From: JBGPEQ01 sp035518775 | Lineage (GTDB): Bacteria > Pseudomonadota > Alphaproteobacteria > Dongiales > Dongiaceae | Assembly (NCBI GenBank): GCA_035518775.1 | Contig: DATIXH010000131.1 | Coordinates: forward strand, 1 to 8,720 | DNA length: 8,720 nt | Reading direction: 5' to 3' | Shown here: piece by piece, positions 6,667 through 8,720 of the stretch | Layout: each line of letters starts with the position of its first letter | How positions within the stretch are numbered: position 1 is the first letter of the stretch | Made by a program: the position numbers and the translations under genes | Notes under the pieces: generated by a model | The model's input: the letters and a program-made list of their open reading frames with translations, nothing else | What the model was told of the DNA's origin: nothing | The model's database searches: none

Positions 6667-7369
6667 TCTGCAATTCGCGCACGCGGGTACGGGTCAATTC
6701 GACGAGGCAGGCCGAATAGGCTGCGGTGGCATCGGCGTCGGCACCGGCCTGCTGTCTCCGCTTGCATTCGGCATTGCGATAGGCGCGCCAAGCGACGTTG
6801 ACCTCGGCGAGGCGGTCGGCCGAATGGGCGTTCTGATCGGCCTGATCGCGCTGCGCCGCGGCGTCGCCGGCCTTGGCCTCGGCGTCTGCGAGCTTGGCTT
6901 CCTCGCCTTCGACGAGCTGCTCGAGGCAGGACGCCGCATCGGCCTTGCCGGCGCACTCCGCGAGCGGCTGCTTGCCGGCCGGCGCGGTGGCCGTGGCGAC
7001 CGCGCCGCCACCGCCGCCGACTAGCTCCGCGAACTGCTTCTCCAGATCAGCAGTGAACTCCAGATAGCGCGCCTTGAGGCAGGCGGTGCCGTCGGGCTCG
7101 GCCTTGCAGTCGTTGCGCGTCTTCAGCCAGGCCTTGCGCTTCGCCTTCAGCGCGTCGACGTCCTTGCCGGTCAGCCGCTGCGCGACCTGGCCGTAGAGCG
7201 GGGCGAACCAGGCGTCGAGCGCGGCCAGCTCGTCGTTCGCGCAGATCTGCTTCTCCGCCCAGTTGCCGGCCTTGGCGCAATCGAAGCTCGGCGCGGCCGC
7301 CGACGCTTCGCCGCCGACGATCGCCGCGAGCGCCGCAATCGCACAGGCAATGAGATGTCCGCTCTTCAT
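6662..7369 (-). CDS. Exported LprI/DUF1311-like protein with two repeats
   Basis: This is a 235-residue exported protein. The signal peptide (Lys2, hydrophobic 6-19, likely cut after ASA at 24) leaves a mature protein starting AAPSFDC. Two cysteine-rich halves follow, joined by a Gly/Ala linker (118-130). The first half has C31, C43, C88 and C97, with ICANDELAALD (42-52) and AWLKTRNDC (80-88). The second half has C139, C148, C202 and C221, with AWRAYRNAEC (193-202). Both halves carry the Trp-x6/7-Cys pattern of the LprI N-terminal/DUF1311 family, whose founder is a mycobacterial lysozyme inhibitor. Four cysteines per half fit two disulfides each in the periplasm. There is no lipobox, so it should be soluble rather than a lipoprotein. 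A GGGGGA stretch lies just before the ATG. Lysozyme inhibition is not implied for this member. It lies downstream of hppD on the same strand, separated by 71 bases and a hairpin. Confidence 0.82.
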   Translation of the reverse strand: MKSGHLIACAIAALAAIVGGEASAAAPSFDCAKAGNWAEKQICANDELAALDAWFAPLYGQVAQRLTGKDVDALKAKRKAWLKTRNDCKAEPDGTACLKARYLEFTADLEKQFAELVGGGGGAVATATAPAGKQPLAECAGKADAASCLEQLVEGEEAKLADAEAKAGDAAAQRDQADQNAHSADRLAEVNVAWRAYRNAECKRRQQAGADADATAAYSACLVELTRTRVRELQM

Positions 7370-7380
7370 GAGTCCCCCGA

Positions 7381-7399
7381 GCCCGTCCGCGTGACGGGC
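7381..7399. terminator. Hairpin downstream of hppD
   Basis: GCCCGTC (7381-7387) and GACGGGC (7393-7399) form a perfect 7-base-pair stem with a 5-base loop. On the minus strand it comes about 41 bases after the hppD stop and just before the ribosome binding region of the LprI-like gene. It could end hppD transcription, or affect read-through or translation of the next gene. No T-run follows it. Confidence 0.4.
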
Positions 7400-7440
7400 G
7401 GAAGACTAGCGGGAGCGCGTGTCGCGGAGCAAGCGGCGCG

Positions 7441-8532
<1,092 letters not shown>

Positions 8533-8591
8533 GACAGGGGCTCCCTTGGGTGGGGATTGGAACTATGTATATGGTAAACAGGCAAAGCGCC
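8533..8591. promoter_or_regulatory. Divergent hppD/methyltransferase control region with imperfect palindrome
   Basis: The 59-base gap is the only place for the hppD promoter unless it lies inside the divergent gene. An AT-rich island in GC-rich surroundings holds ACTATGTATATGGT (8562-8575), which is symmetric at 10 of 14 positions and could be an operator for a dimeric regulator. AAGGGAG on the minus strand (8547-8541) is the hppD ribosome binding site. On the plus strand TTGGGT (8546-8551), a 16-base spacer and TATATG (8568-8573) is a weak promoter candidate for the methyltransferase-like gene. The regulator is not in the window. Confidence 0.4.
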
Positions 8592-8720
8592 ATGAAGGAG
8601 CCGCAATTGGACACCGAGCAACGCGTCGCCGCGCACTACACCCATGGTTCTCTCGAAGATGCAATCCTCGAAGCCTTGCGCCAGAGCGGGAAGGATGTCG
8701 ACCTGCTGGCCGCTTCCGAT
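8592..8720 (+). CDS. Class I SAM-dependent methyltransferase, N-terminal fragment
   Basis: Only the first 43 residues are in the window and the frame is open to the right edge. The phrase QLDTEQRVAAHYTHGSLEDAILEALRQ followed by SGKDVD resembles, from recollection, the N-terminal extension of alphaproteobacterial class I methyltransferases, in which a DEFHxGGRQAT stretch and a Rossmann SAM-binding GxGxGG loop come next. Those motifs are outside the window, so the assignment rests on the lead segment alone. In-frame ATGs at 8565 and 8571 could extend the protein by 9 or 7 residues. A GGGGA 8 bases before 8565 gives that start some support, but both upstream ATGs fall inside the AT-rich palindrome, and 8592 begins closest to the conserved-looking segment. 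It is divergent from hppD. Confidence 0.6.
   Translation, partial: MKEPQLDTEQRVAAHYTHGSLEDAILEALRQSGKDVDLLAASD

Noticed and set aside
4683..6956. 757-residue open frame on the minus strand
   Set aside because: It lies antisense to the S15 hydrolase gene, has a low-complexity Arg/Gly/Ala-rich translation with no motif, and extends into the LprI-like gene in another frame. Long antisense frames are expected at this GC content.
7283..7369. Lipoprotein signal for the LprI-like protein
   Set aside because: The first cysteine after the hydrophobic run is preceded by SFD, not by a lipobox, and lies several residues beyond a good signal peptidase I site.

Overview
This window comes from a GC-rich bacterial chromosome. 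The protein types (a CoxM/XdhD-like molybdenum hydroxylase, a DUF4893 protein, an LprI/DUF1311 protein, 4-hydroxyphenylpyruvate dioxygenase) and the codon use fit an alphaproteobacterium of the Rhodospirillales/Hyphomicrobiales kind. That assignment is inference from protein style only; the window holds no rRNA or other marker gene. No mobile element, CRISPR array, tRNA or rRNA was seen. Genes are closely packed and no gene-free stretch exceeds about 135 bases.

Left part (1-3410, minus strand): a two-gene molybdenum hydroxylase operon. A 277-residue FAD subunit is followed, with a 4-base ATGA overlap, by a large protein that fuses the two-cluster [2Fe-2S] domain to the molybdopterin-binding domain. 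The fusion runs off the left edge after 860 residues, just before the expected catalytic glutamate motif. The residue after FGGK is Leu rather than the Glu of true xanthine dehydrogenases, so the substrate is probably not xanthine. A small conserved-looking protein of unknown function (3502-3840, plus) is divergent from the operon.

Middle part (3841-6666): an exported DUF4893 protein (minus) is divergent from a 672-residue CocE/NonD-type serine hydrolase of the S15 family (plus) with a visible Ser-Asp-His triad. The S15 gene converges on an exported two-repeat LprI/DUF1311 protein (minus). An inverted repeat sits at that junction, and its two arms supply the TAG stop codons of both genes.

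Right part (6662-8720): the LprI-like gene lies downstream of a complete hppD gene (tyrosine catabolism, homogentisate formation) on the same strand. A divergent gene then begins that looks like a class I SAM-dependent methyltransferase and is cut by the right edge. The short AT-rich gap between hppD and this gene contains an imperfect palindrome.

Apart from the Mo hydroxylase operon, the window is a set of independent housekeeping or catabolic genes arranged as divergent and convergent pairs. I do not see a clearly new multi-gene system. The points most worth a second look are the Mo hydroxylase with a non-xanthine active site and the stop-codon-bearing inverted repeat.
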